Shown: one piece after another, positions 60,739 through 62,390 of the stretch | Layout of the letters: each line of letters begins with the position of its first letter | Position numbering within the stretch: position 1 is the first letter of the stretch | Source: an uncultured Massilia sp. | Lineage (GTDB): Bacteria; Pseudomonadota; Gammaproteobacteria; Burkholderiales; Burkholderiaceae | Assembly: GCA_946481275.1 (NCBI GenBank) | Contig: CAMLMV010000038.1 | Location: 1-62,390, forward strand | Reading direction: 5' to 3' | Length of the DNA: 62,390 nt | The notes under the pieces: model-generated | The model's input: only the letters and a program-made list of their open reading frames with translations | Told to the model about the DNA's origin: nothing | Databases searched by the model: none | Translations under genes and position numbers: made by a program

Positions 60739-62390
60739 ATGTCATCAGACTCGCTCGATAACCGGATAAAGGCGCCGATCGAGGCGCTCGGCGTTGCCGG
60801 CACTGCCCTCGACACCGCGGCGCTGCTGAAGGCCGGTTCGGGCACCGCGGCCCTGGCGTCGGGTGTTGCCGGTCTTGCCGGCCACGCCAGTCCGCAACTG
60901 GCGCAAGCGATGCAGGTCGCATCGCAGGCGCATTCGCTGGCACAGCATGTCGGCACGCTGGCAAATCACGCGGACCAGCCCGCGGCGCTGGCGCACGACA
61001 CGGCGGTGGCGGAACACCTCTCCATCGAAGAACACCCGCTGGCGGGACAGGCCGTGAGCGATTTCGCCGCCGCCGAGTCGCAGTACGTGCCGCCAGCCAT
61101 CGATCCGGCCGGGCAGGACGACGTCGCGTCGGCCGTGGCGTCCGTGCTGGCGAAGTTCAACGACGGCAAGCGCCTGCTGCGCTTTTATTCGCCGTTGCAG
61201 GGTGAAAAAGCCCTGTTGATCGAGTCGCTGAGCGGCTCGTCGGCCGTGTCCGACCAGTTCGTGTTCAACCTCAGCCTGATCTCGGAAAATGCCGCCATCG
61301 ATCTGAAAGACCTGATGGGCAAGAACGTCAGCGTGGGCGTGCAACTGGCCGACGGCAGCGAGCATTTCATCAACGGCTACGTGCATTCGTTCGGCTTCGG
61401 CCACTCGGACGGCGGCTTCGCGTTCTATCACGCGCAGATCGTGCCCTGGCTCAGCTACCTGAAGCAGCGCGTCAACTCACGCATCTTCCAGGACCAGAGC
61501 GTGCTCGAGGTGCTCGACACGATCTTCAAGGGCGATTACAACGGCCTCGCCACCTACGAATTCCGTGTCAGCCAGACCTACCGGCCCGAGACCTACATCG
61601 TGCAGTACGACGAGACGGACGAGCACTTCGTCTGCCGCCTGATGGAAAAGTACGGGCTGTTCTACTATTTCGACCACAAGCCGAACGGCCACGTGATGGT
61701 GATCAGCGACGATTCGCGCTCGGGCGCATTCTGCCCGCCGCAGAAGGATCACACCGAGGTCGAATTCAACGGCGGCAACCGCTGGCACGACCGCGACAGC
61801 GTGACGGCATTCGCCGCCGAGCGCAACCTGCAGCCGACGAAGGTCGCCCTGAACACGTTCGACTTCAAGGCGCCCAATGCGATGCAGTACGTGGAGCTGC
61901 CCACCGTGACGCAGCAGGGCGACATGCCGACCATGGAAATCTATGACGGCAACCCGGCCTTTTCGTACAAGGACAAGGACGACGGCCAGCGCGAAGCACG
62001 CCAGCGCCTGGAAGTGCTGGAGTGGCAGGCCAAGGTCTTCACGGGTGCGTCCGACTGCCGCGGCCTGGTCGCCGGGCACACGTTCAAGCTGCTGGATCAC
62101 CACTGGTTCGACCCGGCGACCGAGGGCGACAACGACTTCCTCGTGCTGTCGGTGCAGGTCAGCGCCCGCAACAATTATTTCGAGCGCGGGCAGAGCGACG
62201 TCTATCGCAACACGTTCACCGCCATCCGCCGCAAGATCCCCTATCGCCCGCGCCGCGCGCACCCGCCGCCGCGCATGCCCGGACCGCAGACGGCGACGGT
62301 CGTCGGGCCCAAGGGCTCGGAGATCCACACGGACAAGTATGGCCGCATCAAGGTGCAGTTCCACTGGGACCGCTACGGCCGCCGCGACGA
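60739..62390 (+). CDS. vgrG: VgrG spike protein, cut by window end
   Basis: The first 550 codons of a T6SS VgrG. The start (MSSDSLDNRIKAP) has CAGGAG seven bases upstream. A 139-residue extension rich in Ala, Gly and His comes first, which ordinary VgrGs lack. The gp27-like base follows from FNDGKRLLRFYSPLQGEKAL: ESLSGSSAVSDQFVFNLSLI, QYDETDEHFVCRLMEKYGLF, YYFDH. The OB-fold region begins at GPQTATVVGPKGSEIHTDKY, and GRIKVQFHWDRYG is the classic VgrG signature. The needle lies beyond the window. The gene is divergent from rhs across 138 bases of AT-rich DNA that must hold both promoters. Confidence 0.95.
   Translation, partial: MSSDSLDNRIKAPIEALGVAGTALDTAALLKAGSGTAALASGVAGLAGHASPQLAQAMQVASQAHSLAQHVGTLANHADQPAALAHDTAVAEHLSIEEHPLAGQAVSDFAAAESQYVPPAIDPAGQDDVASAVASVLAKFNDGKRLLRFYSPLQGEKALLIESLSGSSAVSDQFVFNLSLISENAAIDLKDLMGKNVSVGVQLADGSEHFINGYVHSFGFGHSDGGFAFYHAQIVPWLSYLKQRVNSRIFQDQSVLEVLDTIFKGDYNGLATYEFRVSQTYRPETYIVQYDETDEHFVCRLMEKYGLFYYFDHKPNGHVMVISDDSRSGAFCPPQKDHTEVEFNGGNRWHDRDSVTAFAAERNLQPTKVALNTFDFKAPNAMQYVELPTVTQQGDMPTMEIYDGNPAFSYKDKDDGQREARQRLEVLEWQAKVFTGASDCRGLVAGHTFKLLDHHWFDPATEGDNDFLVLSVQVSARNNYFERGQSDVYRNTFTAIRRKIPYRPRRAHPPPRMPGPQTATVVGPKGSEIHTDKYGRIKVQFHWDRYGRRD

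Overview
The window looks like chromosomal DNA from a high-GC betaproteobacterium, most likely Oxalobacteraceae close to Massilia, Duganella or Telluria. The pointers are an FxDxF-type PEP-CTERM protein, a YfiR-type periplasmic protein, many PAS/GAF hybrid histidine kinases, Burkholderiales-style tRNA-Arg(ACG) sequence, and frequent GTG, TTG or near-leaderless starts. The genus is inference. No phage, IS element, CRISPR array or replication origin was seen.

Layout. 1-1062: 3' part of tRNA-Arg, its terminator, and a PEP-CTERM exported protein. 1061-9422: signalling block with YfiR plus CHASE8 hybrid kinase, a candidate sRNA, a PAS-REC protein, a large PAS/GAF hybrid kinase and a REC-GGDEF protein. 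9556-19810: membrane protein, TonB-dependent receptor, another hybrid kinase, hemerythrin, a small orphan kinase, NDH-2 and small exported proteins. 19906-21361: TPP riboswitch, a 12-codon leader ORF and a DadA/ThiO-like FAD oxidoreductase. 21426-27200: RhlE helicase, Pat-like acyl-CoA synthetase/GNAT protein and a CDF transporter. 27322-34997: copper block (DUF2946-like protein, TolC-type lipoprotein, multicopper oxidase, TonB-dependent receptor, CopA ATPase fused in frame to CopZ behind a CueR-type promoter). 34994-37842: isolated T6SS baseplate pair tssG/tssF. 37941-45102: GST, SDR, then a GGDEF-EAL protein, PAS kinase, FixJ-type regulator and lone receiver, with related 14-bp palindromes before the first and last of these. 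45106-53986: metabolic enzymes (isochorismatase-like, SDRs, aldo/keto reductase), LysR, TetR and AraC regulators, and a GAF-GGDEF-EAL protein. 54004-62390: a polymorphic toxin locus with low-GC immunity-like genes, a large Rhs effector and a divergent vgrG cut by the window end.

How parts fit together. Signalling dominates: about six histidine kinases, several receivers and three c-di-GMP proteins. The copper block covers periplasmic oxidation, outer-membrane export or import and cytosolic efflux. The right end is an interbacterial weapon: the VgrG tip, an Rhs shell with an unrecognised 145-residue C-terminal toxin, a probable cognate immunity gene overlapping the rhs stop, and further immunity-like genes (one broken) probably kept from earlier toxin swaps. 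The most notable observations are the TPP-riboswitch/leader-ORF arrangement, the CopA-CopZ fusion with an internal ribosome binding site, the paired LuxR-type operators, and the Rhs toxin/immunity array.
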